The notes: generated from the letters alone by a model not told the origin. 50,027 nucleotides of DNA from Brenneria alni (GCF_003666245.1 NZ_MJLZ01000034.1:1-50027); one strand, 5' to 3'; shown: positions 1 through 9,648, numbered from the stretch's first letter. Numbers and translations are program-made.

Positions 1-192
1 GATAAAAAGCCAATTCTACTTATCCATGTTTATTTTGTGGATATAAACTAACGGACAATCACCGTTATTAATTACAAGCTATTTTATATGTGTCGAACAA
101 ATTTCAGGCACTGTTGTAACTGCGTCAATTCAGCTACCGCAGATTGACAGAATTTTCCCGCCAAGGGGCTACTGTTTAGATAACGACTCAAT
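1..192. other. Left-edge non-coding stretch
   Basis: No convincing coding region, RNA gene or site was recognised here. The stretch is AT-rich and runs into the repeat element at 193. The gene to its left lies outside the window, so this may be its promoter or 3' flank. Confidence 0.4.
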
Positions 193-389
193 TATACCCG
201 TCATCTTTCAAGTTGCAGGTGCGTTGGCTGCCCTTACTCACCCCAGTCACTTACTTGAGTAAGCTCCTGGGGATTAATGAGAGACATCTTGTCTCTCACC
301 GAAGACCAGCCGTTGGCTGATCAAATTCGTTCCCGACGAATTTATCGTTCGGTTGCCGCTTTCCTGCATCTCGAAATCTATTGGGTATA
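193..389 (+). repeat. Hairpin-rich intergenic repeat, copy 1
   Basis: This non-coding element is bounded by TATACCC at 193 and GGGTATA ending at 389, which are inverted copies of each other. It contains three small hairpins in a row: GAGAGACA/TGTCTCTC near 281-298, CAGCC/GGCTG near 308-320 and AAATTCGT/ACGAATTT near 324-344. The same ends and the same hairpins in the same order recur at 24727-24997, and a shorter reversed copy lies at 12887-13029. It resembles enterobacterial MITE-like intergenic repeats. It ends about 50 bases before the GntR gene, so it may lie in that gene's leader or promoter. Confidence 0.8.
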
Positions 390-439
390 TAATATTAAGA
401 TTTAATATGGGCAGGTAAGTCTTATGAGAGAAAGGTAAA

Positions 440-1189
440 ATGATTGATAAGCACTCCTTTGTCCCCTTCTATCTGCAAATCGAGCAGATTCTTGGTCGTC
501 AGATCCATGAGAATACGCTGAAACCCGGCGATCCGCTGCCAACGGAAGCGGAAATGTGCCAGCAATATCAGGTTTCACGGATGACGGCGCGCAAAGCGGT
601 GGATTATCTGGTCAGACAGGGATTGGTTGAGCGTTATCGTGGCCGCGGCACCTTTGTCGCCCAACCGGATAAACGCGTCAAAGTTCAACTGCCGCTGGAT
701 CAGCACCTGACATCCAGTGAAGTCGCTGGCAGCACCCATCGAAAGATCGTCAATCATTTACTGCATTTTTCCCAGCAACCGGCAAATCAGGAGGTTGCCA
801 GTGCGCTGCACATGACTGAGAATACACCGGTTCACTATATGGTTCGCCTGCGCCTGATTGACGGCACGCCGTTTGTTTATGAACAATCGTGGATGAATCA
901 GGCGCTGTTCCCCGATCTGAGCGGGCAGGATCTCAGCCAGTCCAAATATGCCTACCTCAAGTCAAAAGGCTATGACGCCGTCGGCAGCCATAAACAGATC
1001 TTTGCCGAACTCCCTTCGTCCGAAATACGGGAAGCACTGGGGCTGACGCGAGATGAACCAGTACTGCGCGCCAGCGTGATCGCTTTCTTCACCGGCGATA
1101 TGCCCTTCGAATTGTCGAATGTTTATTATAACCAGCGGCACTACACCTTTACGCTTGATGCGCCGCTGCGCTCACTACTCGCTCTATAA
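440..1189 (+). CDS. GntR/HutC-family sugar regulator
   Basis: The 249-residue protein has an N-terminal GntR winged helix (about residues 8-75, with the typical LPTEAEMC...VSRMTARKAVDYLVRQGLVER...GRGTFV pattern) and a C-terminal UTRA effector-binding domain (about 95-240). This makes it a HutC-subfamily regulator. The family represses by binding GTNTANAC-type dyads and releases DNA on binding a small ligand, often a phosphosugar. The ATG follows a GAAAGG-type ribosome site. The gene is convergent with the GH4 gene, 5 bases away, and the PTS gene upstream of GH4 carries a perfect HutC-type site at 4208-4227. I infer that it represses that operon. The effector cannot be read from sequence. Confidence 0.88.
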   Translation: MIDKHSFVPFYLQIEQILGRQIHENTLKPGDPLPTEAEMCQQYQVSRMTARKAVDYLVRQGLVERYRGRGTFVAQPDKRVKVQLPLDQHLTSSEVAGSTHRKIVNHLLHFSQQPANQEVASALHMTENTPVHYMVRLRLIDGTPFVYEQSWMNQALFPDLSGQDLSQSKYAYLKSKGYDAVGSHKQIFAELPSSEIREALGLTRDEPVLRASVIAFFTGDMPFELSNVYYNQRHYTFTLDAPLRSLLAL

Positions 1190-1194
1190 CCACA

Positions 1195-2520
1195 TTATTT
1201 CAGTTCCGGCCAATAGCCTTTGTTAGCGTCAATCAAGGCATCCAGTACCTTGCGGGCTTTTTTAGCGTCCACCACCAGCCGGTTAAGCGTCAAGGCCTGC
1301 AACGCCTTATGGTAAGATCCCTCAAACCAGGCCTCTATCGTCAGGCGCTCATAGGCAAACTGCTGTTCAATCATCCCCTTATAGAAGGTCGGGATAGGGC
1401 CGACGCCATAAGGCCGCGGCCCGTTGCTCCCTAACGTGGCGGCCACTTCCACCATTGCGCTGTCATCCAGATTGTTTATCAGACCCTTGTTTTCGACGAT
1501 CACCACAAAAATCCGATGCTGGTTGTAAGCGATAGATTCCGCGACTTCGACAATCATGTCGCCGTGGGCATCGTTATGCACCACGCTGGCGTCTTTTGTG
1601 GTTCCGGCTTTCACCGCCTCGCGGCAAGTTTCAAACACCCGCTTCTCTCTACCGGCCATCACTTCGTTGGCGCGGGTAAAGTTCGGATCCAGTTTGCTGA
1701 GTTTATAGTCGGGATAGAGGTAATATTGCAGATAAGTGTTCGGCAGATAATCCGGGAAATCGCGCATCATGTCGGCAACCACCGCATAGGTGTCCAGCCA
1801 TGAACGATCCCGCTGTTCCGCATCCGCCGGTTTAAAGCCCTGGTTGAGGATAATCTCTTTCAACTGCGGCAGTAGATCCGTCCCTTCCCGGTCATACAGA
1901 TGGGTAAACCAGCCGAAGTGATTCAGGCCAAAATAGACTGGTTCAAACTCATTGACGTCTCGCCCCAACAGCCGGGCGTAAGAACGCAGCAGATTGACCG
2001 GCTGATCGCAAATATTGAGAATGCGCCGGTCATGGGGAAATTTCACCCGCAGCGCGTCGGCAACAATCGCCGCGGGGTTGGTGTAGTTCAGTATCCACGC
2101 ACCCGGTGAGCGAGCGCGAACATTCTGCACCAGTTCAATCATATCGCCGATAGAGCGCATTCCGTAGGCAAAACCACCGGGGCCGCAGGTCTCCTGTCCG
2201 ATCACCCCCAGCGACAGCGGGATTTTTTCATCTTTTTCCCGCATCTCATAACCGCCGGTGCGCATCTGGCAGAAAACAAAATCCACTTCCCGAAACGCCT
2301 CTTCTACATCGGTGGTGTAGGAAAAATCCAGTTGCGGATACTCCTCGTTGAACAGCAGCCGGGCAAAATCACCAATCACCGCCTGACGCCCGGCGTTAAC
2401 GTCAAACATCACCAGCCGCTTGAGCGGAAAGGTCGCCTGACGTTTACACAACGCTTTCAGCAGGCCCGGCGTCCAGGTCGACCCGCCACCGACAATCACA
2501 ATGCTGTACTTCTTGATCAT
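1195..2520 (-). CDS. GH4 6-phospho-alpha-glucosidase
   Basis: The 441-residue protein belongs to glycoside hydrolase family 4, whose members use NAD+ and a divalent metal and cleave phosphorylated disaccharides by an oxidation-elimination route. The N-terminal GGGSTWTPG loop (11-19) binds NAD. Metal and catalytic residues of the family are present: Cys171-Asp172 in the NICDQP motif and Asn200-His201 in GLNHFGW. Asp after the Cys is the pattern of 6-phospho-alpha-glucosidases (GlvA/AglB type), whereas 6-phospho-beta-glucosidases usually have CNVP. It probably hydrolyses the maltose-6'-phosphate-type product delivered by the PTS protein encoded 34 bases upstream. The start has an AGGA ribosome site. 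Alpha rather than beta specificity is inferred. Confidence 0.85.
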   Translation of the reverse strand: MIKKYSIVIVGGGSTWTPGLLKALCKRQATFPLKRLVMFDVNAGRQAVIGDFARLLFNEEYPQLDFSYTTDVEEAFREVDFVFCQMRTGGYEMREKDEKIPLSLGVIGQETCGPGGFAYGMRSIGDMIELVQNVRARSPGAWILNYTNPAAIVADALRVKFPHDRRILNICDQPVNLLRSYARLLGRDVNEFEPVYFGLNHFGWFTHLYDREGTDLLPQLKEIILNQGFKPADAEQRDRSWLDTYAVVADMMRDFPDYLPNTYLQYYLYPDYKLSKLDPNFTRANEVMAGREKRVFETCREAVKAGTTKDASVVHNDAHGDMIVEVAESIAYNQHRIFVVIVENKGLINNLDDSAMVEVAATLGSNGPRPYGVGPIPTFYKGMIEQQFAYERLTIEAWFEGSYHKALQALTLNRLVVDAKKARKVLDALIDANKGYWPELK

Positions 2521-2554
2521 AGCGATATCCTGTTTTGTCCGGTTTATGATAACG

Positions 2555-4150
2555 TTACCCTGTCACGCCAAGTGCGATCTTGACATCATTGGCGATTTTT
2601 TCCACTTTCGGGCCATAAATCACCTGAATGTTATGCTCGTTAACCCGTTTTATGCCGTTCGCGCCGGTGGTCATCAAGGTCTTGTCCACCACCAGTTTCA
2701 TGTCTTTTACCTGCACCCGCAGACGGGTAAAGCAGCAATCCACCTCTGCAATGTTGCTCTCTCCGCCCAGACCGCTGATAATGTTTTTGGTGCGCTCGTC
2801 CGCACTGATGGGCGTCGCTTCCGGGGGTTGTTCTTCAGACTCACGCCCTGGCGTCTCGACATTCATCCGTTTGATAATGAATTTGAACGTGAAATAATAA
2901 ATCAGGAAGTCAATCAGCCCCAGTAAAACCGCATACCACCATTGGGTTTTCAGCCCGCCCAAAATGCCAAACACCACCAGATCAATCGCCCCGCCCTGAA
3001 TATTGCCGATCATCAGATGCAGCATGGACATCAACATAAAGGACAGTCCGCTCAGTACCGCATGGATCAGATACAACAGCGGCGAGACGAAGATGAAGCA
3101 GAACTCCAGCGGTTCGGTGATACCGGTGGTAAACGAGGCCAGCGCCCCAGCCAGCACCAGCGCTTTCACCCGTTTCTTATGCTGAGGGCGGGCGCAGTGA
3201 TACATCGCCAGCGCCGCCCCCGGCAGACCAAACATCATAATGGGGATTTTGCCCTGAGCCAGAAATGTGGTCGCTCCACGGATCGTGTCATCACTGACCA
3301 TCCCCGGGTGCGTTAAGGACGCATTGAAAATATTCAGCGCACCGACTACCGTTTGATTATCAATGGTGGCTACCCCGCCAATCGGCGTAAACCGCACCGT
3401 TTCATTCAGAATATGATGCAGCCCGGTGGGGATCAGTATCCGTTCGGAAAAACCATACAGAAAAGCGCCATATTGACCGCTGTGACCGATCAGTTCCCCC
3501 ACCCAGGAGATACCTTTACCAATGGTCGGCCAAATCAGCGCCAACCCGATGCCGACTAACGGCAGACACACCACGGTGATAATGGGCACAAAGCGCCGTC
3601 CGCCAAAAAAGCTGATGGCTGTGGGAAGTTCGATGGTGTAAAAACGGTTGTGTAACAACACCGTGATCACCCCGGCAATCACGCCGCCCAGTACGCTCAT
3701 GTTATAGGTGAAGATCCCAAGCGTCTGGGTAAATTCGGCGGCATACATCAGCGCGGCGGTGTGATCCATACCCGCCGCCGTCAGCGCATCAATAGAGGTA
3801 GTGGCGGGCGTTAAGTTTTGTGCGGTGAGCGTCGCCTTTACCCCAACGTGCATGGAAATAAAACCGATCACTGCGGCAAACGCCGCCGTGGGTTTCTCTG
3901 CGTTTGCCAGGCCAATCGCACTGGCGACGGCAAAAAACAGCGGCAGGTTGGCAAACAGCGCGCCGGCAATCTGGCGAATAAACCCGATGATTAACTGCGG
4001 GGTCTTCATATCCGCGAAAGCATCACCGGTGACGGCAGGATTTTGCATTGCCGCCGCCAGCCCCAGGAAAATCCCGGCGGCGGCGATTACCGAAATCGGC
4101 ATCATCAATGCTTTACCAAAAGCATGAACTTTATTGCCAAGATCTTTCAT
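2555..4150 (-). CDS. PTS EIICB, alpha-glucoside type
   Basis: The 531-residue phosphotransferase permease has an N-terminal IIC membrane domain (about 1-430, many hydrophobic segments; FSERILIPTGLHHILNE and the conserved TGITEPLEF loop are visible) and a C-terminal IIB domain (about 450-531). Cys473 in the CCFTRLRV motif is the expected phosphorylated cysteine. It resembles the GlvC/MalX group, which imports and phosphorylates maltose-like alpha-glucosides. No IIA domain is fused, so phosphate would have to come from Crr (EIIA-Glc) elsewhere. It is the first gene of the operon with GH4, has a strong GGAAGGG ribosome site, and lies behind an operator dyad. The exact sugar is uncertain. Confidence 0.87.
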   Translation of the reverse strand: MKDLGNKVHAFGKALMMPISVIAAAGIFLGLAAAMQNPAVTGDAFADMKTPQLIIGFIRQIAGALFANLPLFFAVASAIGLANAEKPTAAFAAVIGFISMHVGVKATLTAQNLTPATTSIDALTAAGMDHTAALMYAAEFTQTLGIFTYNMSVLGGVIAGVITVLLHNRFYTIELPTAISFFGGRRFVPIITVVCLPLVGIGLALIWPTIGKGISWVGELIGHSGQYGAFLYGFSERILIPTGLHHILNETVRFTPIGGVATIDNQTVVGALNIFNASLTHPGMVSDDTIRGATTFLAQGKIPIMMFGLPGAALAMYHCARPQHKKRVKALVLAGALASFTTGITEPLEFCFIFVSPLLYLIHAVLSGLSFMLMSMLHLMIGNIQGGAIDLVVFGILGGLKTQWWYAVLLGLIDFLIYYFTFKFIIKRMNVETPGRESEEQPPEATPISADERTKNIISGLGGESNIAEVDCCFTRLRVQVKDMKLVVDKTLMTTGANGIKRVNEHNIQVIYGPKVEKIANDVKIALGVTG

Positions 4151-4207
4151 CTTTTACCCTTCCTGTTTTTCGCCACTGGTTAAGTAATAGCCGGAAAACA
4201 GAATTAT

Positions 4208-4227
4208 TTGTCTATACAACTAGACAA
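4208..4227 (-). promoter_or_regulatory. HutC-type operator dyad before PTS-GH4 operon
   Basis: TTGTCTA, six bases, then TAGACAA form a perfect 7-bp inverted repeat. Its left part, TTGTCTATACAA, fits the published HutC-subfamily consensus GTMTAKAC. It lies 58 bases upstream of the PTS start codon, where it could overlap the promoter, so repression by the nearby GntR protein is likely. A TCACA half-site at 4250-4254 is a weak CRP candidate. Confidence 0.7.
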
Positions 4228-4405
4228 AAAATCAAGAATCAGTACTCGGTCACACTTTAACCCGCTTAAATCACCGCCATTCCGGCTCGATCACAACTGC
4301 ACGTTACCCCTGGTTCTTCCGCACATCAGGCTTGCCGCCAGCCTCTGATTCGCGTAAAACTGTCAACCGTTAATCGAGCTACTTACAACCGTATTTCTGG
4401 ACGCT

Positions 4406-6340
4406 ATGTTTCAAGATAATCCGCTGCTTGCACAGCTAAAACAGCAACTTCACTCTCAGACGCCACGGGTTGAAGGTGTCGTCAAAGGCACTGACAAAGG
4501 CTTTGGCTTTCTTGAAGCTGATGCACAAAAAAGCTATTTCATTCCACCACCGCACATGAAAAAAGTAATGCATGGCGACCGCATCACTGCCACGCTGCAC
4601 ACAGAGAAAGAGCGCGAAATCGCCGAGCCTGAAAAGCTGATTGAACCTTTTCTCAGCCGCTTTGTTGGCCGCGTTCAGAAAAAAGATGATCGTCTGTCTA
4701 TCGTTCCTGACCATCCGTTATTAAATGAGGCCATTAGCTGCCGTCCCGCTCGTGACCTTAGCCATGCGTTTCAGGATGGGGACTGGGCGGTAGCTGAAAT
4801 GCGCCGTCACCCGCTCAAGGGCGATCGCGCCTTTCATGCCGAATTAACCCAGTACATCACCACTGGCGACGATCCGCTGGCGCCGTGGTGGGTGACACTG
4901 TCACGACATAATCTGGAACGTGCGGCGCCTGATGTCGAAACCACCGAACGCAATGATGGCGCGCTGGTACGCGAAGATCTGACTGCGCTGGACTTTGTTA
5001 CCATAGACAGCGCCAGCACCGAAGACATGGATGATGCCCTGCATGTGCAGGACAAGGGTGACGGTTCGCTGCTGCTGACTATCGCCATTGCCGACCCCAC
5101 CGCCTATGTTGAGGCAGGCAGCGAACTGGATAACATTGCCCGCCAGCGCGCTTTCACCAATTACCTGCCCGGTTTCAATATTCCGATGCTGCCGCGCCAA
5201 TTGTCAGACGACATCTGTTCGCTGCGCCCGAATGAGCGCCGCCCGGTTCTCGCCTGCCGCGTCACTCTCGCCGCTGATGGTTCTCTGGGGGATGATATTC
5301 AATTCTTTGCCGCCTGGATCGAATCTAAAGCCAAGCTGGCCTATGACGACGTATCCGATTGGCTGGAACAGCAAGGTGAATGGCAACCGCCTTCCGACGC
5401 GATTGCCGAACAGCTCCGCTTGTTACAACGCGGTTGCCTGGCTCGTAGCGCATGGCGTACCGCCCATGCGCTGGTATTTAAAGATCGCCCTGATTATCGT
5501 TTCCTGCTGGGAGAAAAAGGCGACGTGCTGGACATCGTCGTCGAGCCCAGACGCATTGCCAACCGCATCGTCGAAGAGGCAATGATCGCCGCCAACGTTT
5601 GCGCCGCCATTGTGCTGCGTGACAAGCTGGGTTTCGGTATCTACAACGTTCATAACGGCTTTGATCCGGCGTCCGTCGAACAGGCGGTGGCGGTATTGGA
5701 TTCGTTCGGCGTGCAGGCCGATGCGCAGGCTTTACTGACGCTCGATGGTTTCTGCTCTCTGCGACGCGAACTGGATGCCCAACCCACTCCGTTCCTGGAC
5801 AGCCGCATCCGTCGCTTCCAGTCATTTGCCGAAGTCAGCACCACGCCGGGGCCGCATTTTGGTCTGGGATTGGAAGCCTACGCCACCTGGACATCCCCTA
5901 TCCGTAAGTATGGCGATATGGTCAACCACCGGTTGCTGAAGGCGGTGATCGCCGGGAAGACGGCAGAGAAACCGCAGGATGACGTCACGGTGCAACTCTC
6001 AGAGCGCCGCCGTCTTAACCGCATGGCGGAACGTGATGTCGGTGACTGGCTATATGCACGTTTCCTTAAGGACAAAGCAGGAACTCACACCCGCTTCCCG
6101 GCGGAAATTATGGATGTCACCCGTGGCGGCCTGCGTGTTCGCCTGCTGGATAACGGTGCGGTGGCGTTTATCCCCTCCTCCTTTATTCACGCCGTGCGCG
6201 ATGAACTGGTATGCAGCCAGGACACCGGTACGGTATCCGTAAAAGGTGAGACGGTTTACCGTCAGGGCGATACCCTTGATGTCGTCATTGCAGAGGTTCG
6301 CCTCGAAACCCGCAACATCATCGCCAAACCCGCGGCATAA
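4406..6340 (+). CDS. rnb: Exoribonuclease II (RNase II)
   Basis: The 644-residue protein has exactly the length of E. coli RNase II and can be followed along its whole sequence. The order is two cold-shock RNA-binding domains (about 20-170), the RNB catalytic domain (about 190-540) and a C-terminal S1 domain (about 560-640). The Mg-binding aspartates of the [10 protein letters not shown] motif fall at Asp201, Asp207, Asp209 and Asp210, identical to E. coli numbering. The enzyme degrades single-stranded RNA processively 3' to 5' and takes part in mRNA turnover. It is transcribed alone, divergent from the PTS gene, and is followed by a stem-loop at 6351-6380. Confidence 0.97.
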   Translation: MFQDNPLLAQLKQQLHSQTPRVEGVVKGTDKGFGFLEADAQKSYFIPPPHMKKVMHGDRITATLHTEKEREIAEPEKLIEPFLSRFVGRVQKKDDRLSIVPDHPLLNEAISCRPARDLSHAFQDGDWAVAEMRRHPLKGDRAFHAELTQYITTGDDPLAPWWVTLSRHNLERAAPDVETTERNDGALVREDLTALDFVTIDSASTEDMDDALHVQDKGDGSLLLTIAIADPTAYVEAGSELDNIARQRAFTNYLPGFNIPMLPRQLSDDICSLRPNERRPVLACRVTLAADGSLGDDIQFFAAWIESKAKLAYDDVSDWLEQQGEWQPPSDAIAEQLRLLQRGCLARSAWRTAHALVFKDRPDYRFLLGEKGDVLDIVVEPRRIANRIVEEAMIAANVCAAIVLRDKLGFGIYNVHNGFDPASVEQAVAVLDSFGVQADAQALLTLDGFCSLRRELDAQPTPFLDSRIRRFQSFAEVSTTPGPHFGLGLEAYATWTSPIRKYGDMVNHRLLKAVIAGKTAEKPQDDVTVQLSERRRLNRMAERDVGDWLYARFLKDKAGTHTRFPAEIMDVTRGGLRVRLLDNGAVAFIPSSFIHAVRDELVCSQDTGTVSVKGETVYRQGDTLDVVIAEVRLETRNIIAKPAA

Positions 6341-6350
6341 TCCCCCCTCA

Positions 6351-6380
6351 TGCCACCGATTCGCCTGCGCGTCGGTGGCA
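6351..6380 (+). terminator. Stem-loop after rnb
   Basis: TGCCACCGA at 6351-6359 pairs with TCGGTGGCA at 6372-6380, eleven bases after the rnb stop codon. There is no clear T tract, so it may be a 3' end protecting hairpin rather than a strong intrinsic terminator. Confidence 0.5.
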
Positions 6381-6452
6381 GACTATCTGCCCTTAACTCA
6401 CGGTTTTTACTCTGTTACTGCCAATTATTTCGGGCCAGAATGGTTTAGTATT

Positions 6453-6474
6453 TGAATTTCTTTACAGAAATTCA
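6453..6474. promoter_or_regulatory. Perfect dyad upstream of cstA
   Basis: TGAATTTCT and AGAAATTCA form a 9-bp perfect inverted repeat around a 4-base centre, about 115 bases before the transporter start codon. It could be an operator or an mRNA hairpin. No known binding consensus was recognised. Confidence 0.4.
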
Positions 6475-6588
6475 TGATTGCTCACATTTTCTCATCCACT
6501 CCCTTCTCTTCGGCACCAAACGCACTATTGTTAAATTGGATTAACACTCGCGCTACACCTCTTCTTGAATAACGAAGGAGTTGTTGTT

Positions 6589-8655
6589 ATGAATAACATC
6601 AAGAGCGTCGTGATCTGGCTGTTGGTCGGTCTGGCGGGAGCAATCGCTTTCGCCATGCTGGCCTTAAGCCGTGGTGAACACGTGAATGCTGTGTGGTTGG
6701 TTGTTGCATCAGTGGCCTGTTACAGTATTGCCTATCGTTTCTACAGTCTGTTTATTGCCAGGAAAATCTTTGAGCTCGACGATCGTCGCTTAACGCCAGC
6801 GGAACGCCGCAATGATGGTCTGGACTATGTCCCGACCAATAAATGGGTGCTGTTTGGTCACCATTTTGCCGCCATTGCCGGCGCCGGGCCGCTGGTTGGC
6901 CCTATCCTTGCCGCTCAGATGGGTTTTCTGCCCGGAACTATCTGGATTTTAGTGGGCGTCATGCTGGCTGGCGCCGTGCAGGATTTTCTGGTGCTATTTA
7001 TTTCTACCCGCCGTGACGGCCGTTCTTTGGGGGAAATGGCTAAACAGGAGTTGGGGGCCTTTGCGGGCGTGATTACCATGCTTGGGGCATTAGGTGTGAT
7101 GATCATTATCCTGTCGGCGTTGGCGCTGGTGGTGGTAAAAGCGCTGGCGGATAGCCCGTGGGGACTGTTCACCATTGCCGCGACCATTCCAATTGCGTTG
7201 TTTATGGGCGTCTATATGCGTTTCCTGCGTCCGGGGAAAATCGCCGAGGTGTCCATCATTGGTTTTGTCCTGATGATGCTGGCGATTGTTTATGGCGGTA
7301 ACATTGCCGCCCATCCATACTGGGGGCCGTTCTTCACGTTAAAGGGAACATCCCTGACCTGGGCGTTGGTGGTTTACGGTTTTATCGCCTCCGTATTGCC
7401 CGTCTGGCTGTTGCTGGCTCCGCGTGATTATCTCTCCACCTTCCTGAAAATCGGCGTGATTGTCGGGCTGGCAATCGGTATCGTGTTTGCCATGCCGGAA
7501 ATGAAAATGCCCGCCGTTTCCCGCTTTATTGACGGCAGCGGCCCGGTCTTTTCCGGCAGTCTGTTTCCCTTTCTGTTTATTACTATTGCCTGTGGCGCAA
7601 TTTCTGGCTTCCACGCGCTGGTTTCCAGCGGTACTACGCCAAAACTGGTAGAACGTGAGAGCCATATCCGCTTTATCGGCTACGGCGCTATGTTGATGGA
7701 ATCATTTGTCGCCATCATGGCGTTAATCTGTGCGTCGGTTATCGAACCCGGCGTTTATTTCGCCATGAACTCACCTGCGGCGTTGATTGGCACTACGGTG
7801 GAAAATGCCTCGCAGGTGATTAATAGCTGGGGTTTTGTCATTACGCCGGAAGCCCTTTCCGCCATTGCCAGTGACGTGGGAGAGGCATCAGTGCTATCCC
7901 GTGCGGGTGGTGCCCCCACCTTCGCCGTGGGAATGGCATTCATCATTACCGAAATCTTTAACAGCCGGGCAATGATGGCCTTCTGGTATCACTTCGCCAT
8001 TCTTTTTGAAGCCTTGTTTATTCTGACTGCCGTGGATGCCGGCACCCGCGCCTGCCGCTTTATGGTACAGGATCTGGTGGGCGTGGTGATCCCCAAACTG
8101 GCGAACAGCCGTTCGTGGCTGGGTAATCTGGCGGGCACCACCGTCGCCGTTGCTGGCTGGGGCTTCTTCGTTTATCAAGGGGTTATCGATCCGCTGGGTG
8201 GGATCAATACGCTGTGGCCGCTGTTTGGCATCGGTAACCAGATGCTGGCATCAATGGCGCTAATTCTTGGCACCGTGGTACTGTTCAAGATGAAAAAACA
8301 GCGCTATGCATGGGTCACCATCCTGCCAACTATCTGGCTCTTCATCACCTCAATGACCGCTGGCTGGCAGAAGATTTTCCACGAAAAAGCCAGCATCGGC
8401 TTTTTGGCGCAGGCTAAACGTTTCTCCGCAGGCATTGAGCAAGGCACACTGATTGCCCCGGCGAAAACCATCAAAGATATGGAAACGATCGTGTTCAGTA
8501 ACCAGATTAACGCCGCGCTGTGCGGTTTCTTTATGCTGGTTGCCGTCACAATGCTGATATCGGCGCTGTTTGTTATCCGTCGGGCCTTGAACAGCGAAAA
8601 ACCGACAGCCCAGGAAACGGCGATAGTATTACGGGAGGAAGCGCCGCATGGTTAA
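6589..8655 (+). CDS. cstA: CstA/BtsT-family transporter
   Basis: The 688-residue polytopic inner-membrane protein carries the family hallmarks DGLDYVPTN, GHHFAAIAGAGPLVGP, AGAVQDF, SGFHALVSSGTTPK and DPLGGINTLWPLFG. E. coli CstA and BtsT import peptides and/or pyruvate, with CstA induced at carbon starvation and BtsT taking up pyruvate. This protein looks somewhat closer to CstA, but the choice is not secure. The ATG at 6589 is preferred to a TTG at 6565 because AAGGAG sits 8 bases upstream of it, which would lie inside the coding region if the TTG were used. The small ybdD gene that follows cstA in E. coli is absent, and a strong terminator follows instead. Confidence 0.88.
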   Translation: MNNIKSVVIWLLVGLAGAIAFAMLALSRGEHVNAVWLVVASVACYSIAYRFYSLFIARKIFELDDRRLTPAERRNDGLDYVPTNKWVLFGHHFAAIAGAGPLVGPILAAQMGFLPGTIWILVGVMLAGAVQDFLVLFISTRRDGRSLGEMAKQELGAFAGVITMLGALGVMIIILSALALVVVKALADSPWGLFTIAATIPIALFMGVYMRFLRPGKIAEVSIIGFVLMMLAIVYGGNIAAHPYWGPFFTLKGTSLTWALVVYGFIASVLPVWLLLAPRDYLSTFLKIGVIVGLAIGIVFAMPEMKMPAVSRFIDGSGPVFSGSLFPFLFITIACGAISGFHALVSSGTTPKLVERESHIRFIGYGAMLMESFVAIMALICASVIEPGVYFAMNSPAALIGTTVENASQVINSWGFVITPEALSAIASDVGEASVLSRAGGAPTFAVGMAFIITEIFNSRAMMAFWYHFAILFEALFILTAVDAGTRACRFMVQDLVGVVIPKLANSRSWLGNLAGTTVAVAGWGFFVYQGVIDPLGGINTLWPLFGIGNQMLASMALILGTVVLFKMKKQRYAWVTILPTIWLFITSMTAGWQKIFHEKASIGFLAQAKRFSAGIEQGTLIAPAKTIKDMETIVFSNQINAALCGFFMLVAVTMLISALFVIRRALNSEKPTAQETAIVLREEAPHG

Positions 8656-8700
8656 TCCGTGGGGTTGAAATCCGATCGTTTAATATTCAGCCATCCTATA

Positions 8701-8726
8701 ATCCCTCCGCAATGGAGGGATTTTTT
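8701..8726. terminator. Terminator between cstA and araD
   Basis: ATCCCTCC pairs with GGAGGGAT around a short loop and is followed by TTTTTT. It lies between two convergent genes, 45 bases after the cstA stop and 9 before the araD stop, and probably serves cstA mainly. Confidence 0.85.
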
Positions 8727-8734
8727 CCGGCGTA

Positions 8735-9430
8735 CTACTGCCCGTAATAAGCGTTTTTACCGTGCTTGCGTAGATAATGTTTATCCAGCAACGTTTGCTG
8801 CATCACACCGAGGTCAGGCGATAACTGGCGGGAAAAAATCCCCATGTACGCCACTTCCTCCAGCACAACGGCATTATGTACTGCGCTGTCTGCATCTTTA
8901 CCCCAGGCAAAAGGGCCATGCGAATTCACCAACACCGCAGGAATCGCCACCGGTGAAAGCTGGCGGGAATGGAATGTTTCAACAATCACCTTGCCCGTTT
9001 CCCATTCATAACGCCCTTCAATCTCTTCATCCGTCATGAGACGGGTACAGGGGATCGCGCCATAAAAATAATCCGCATGTGTGGTTCCCCAGGCAGGAAT
9101 ATCTTTACCAGATTGAGCCCAGATGGTGGCATGTCGGGAATGGGTATGGACAATGCCGCCAATCTCAGGGAATGCCAGATACAGCAAACGATGCGTATCC
9201 GTATCAGAAGAGGGTTTTTTAGTCCCTTCAATAACCTTGCCGCTCTCCAGTTCAACCACCACCACGTCATCTACCGTCATGACGGAATACTCGACGCCAG
9301 AAGGTTTAATTACCATCAGGCCCCGATCTCTGTCCAACGCACTGACATTTCCCCAGGTAAATGTCACCAACTGATGCTGTGGCAATGCCAGATTGGCGTT
9401 CAGAACCTGCTGTTTGAGTTCATCTAACAT
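8735..9430 (-). CDS. araD: L-ribulose-5-phosphate 4-epimerase
   Basis: The 231-residue protein matches E. coli AraD in length and along the whole sequence. It is a class II aldolase-fold zinc enzyme that converts L-ribulose 5-phosphate to D-xylulose 5-phosphate, the last step of L-arabinose catabolism. Zinc ligands His95, His97 and His171 and the catalytic Asp120 and Tyr229 are all present. Paralogues UlaF and SgbE catalyse the same reaction, but the sequence is closest to AraD and the upstream DNA has an AraC-like half-site. Unlike E. coli araBAD, no araB or araA is next to it, so the arabinose genes must be split or elsewhere. The start has a GAGGGT ribosome site. Confidence 0.93.
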   Translation of the reverse strand: MLDELKQQVLNANLALPQHQLVTFTWGNVSALDRDRGLMVIKPSGVEYSVMTVDDVVVVELESGKVIEGTKKPSSDTDTHRLLYLAFPEIGGIVHTHSRHATIWAQSGKDIPAWGTTHADYFYGAIPCTRLMTDEEIEGRYEWETGKVIVETFHSRQLSPVAIPAVLVNSHGPFAWGKDADSAVHNAVVLEEVAYMGIFSRQLSPDLGVMQQTLLDKHYLRKHGKNAYYGQ

Positions 9431-9489
9431 TGTCGACCCTCACCCATCAACGGCATAGGATCATTTTCCCGGCCATATGCCGCCCTCGC

Positions 9490-9506
9490 TATGGGGTAAA
9501 TCGCTA
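9490..9506 (-). promoter_or_regulatory. AraC-like half-site upstream of araD
   Basis: Read toward araD the site is TAGCGATTTACCCCATA. It agrees with the E. coli araI1 half-site at 12 of 17 positions by eye, including both contact boxes TAGC and CCATA. It lies 59 bases upstream of the start codon. A good second half-site was not found. The rest of 9431-9765 holds the araD leader and osmB promoter. Confidence 0.55.
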
Positions 9507-9648
9507 AAGATCCAGCAGTATTCTGCTGTAACCCGATATTTGTTTTCATCGTGTGTCTAAAAGACAACCATCTTTACCAATTATTGCTATCGTTATCGTA
9601 ACGTGAGGGAATTAAGATTTTTTACCTGTTACCGTTTTTACCGATGAT

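Noticed and set aside
6565..6588. TTG upstream start for the CstA-family gene
   Set aside because: It would place the AAGGAG ribosome site of the ATG inside the coding region.
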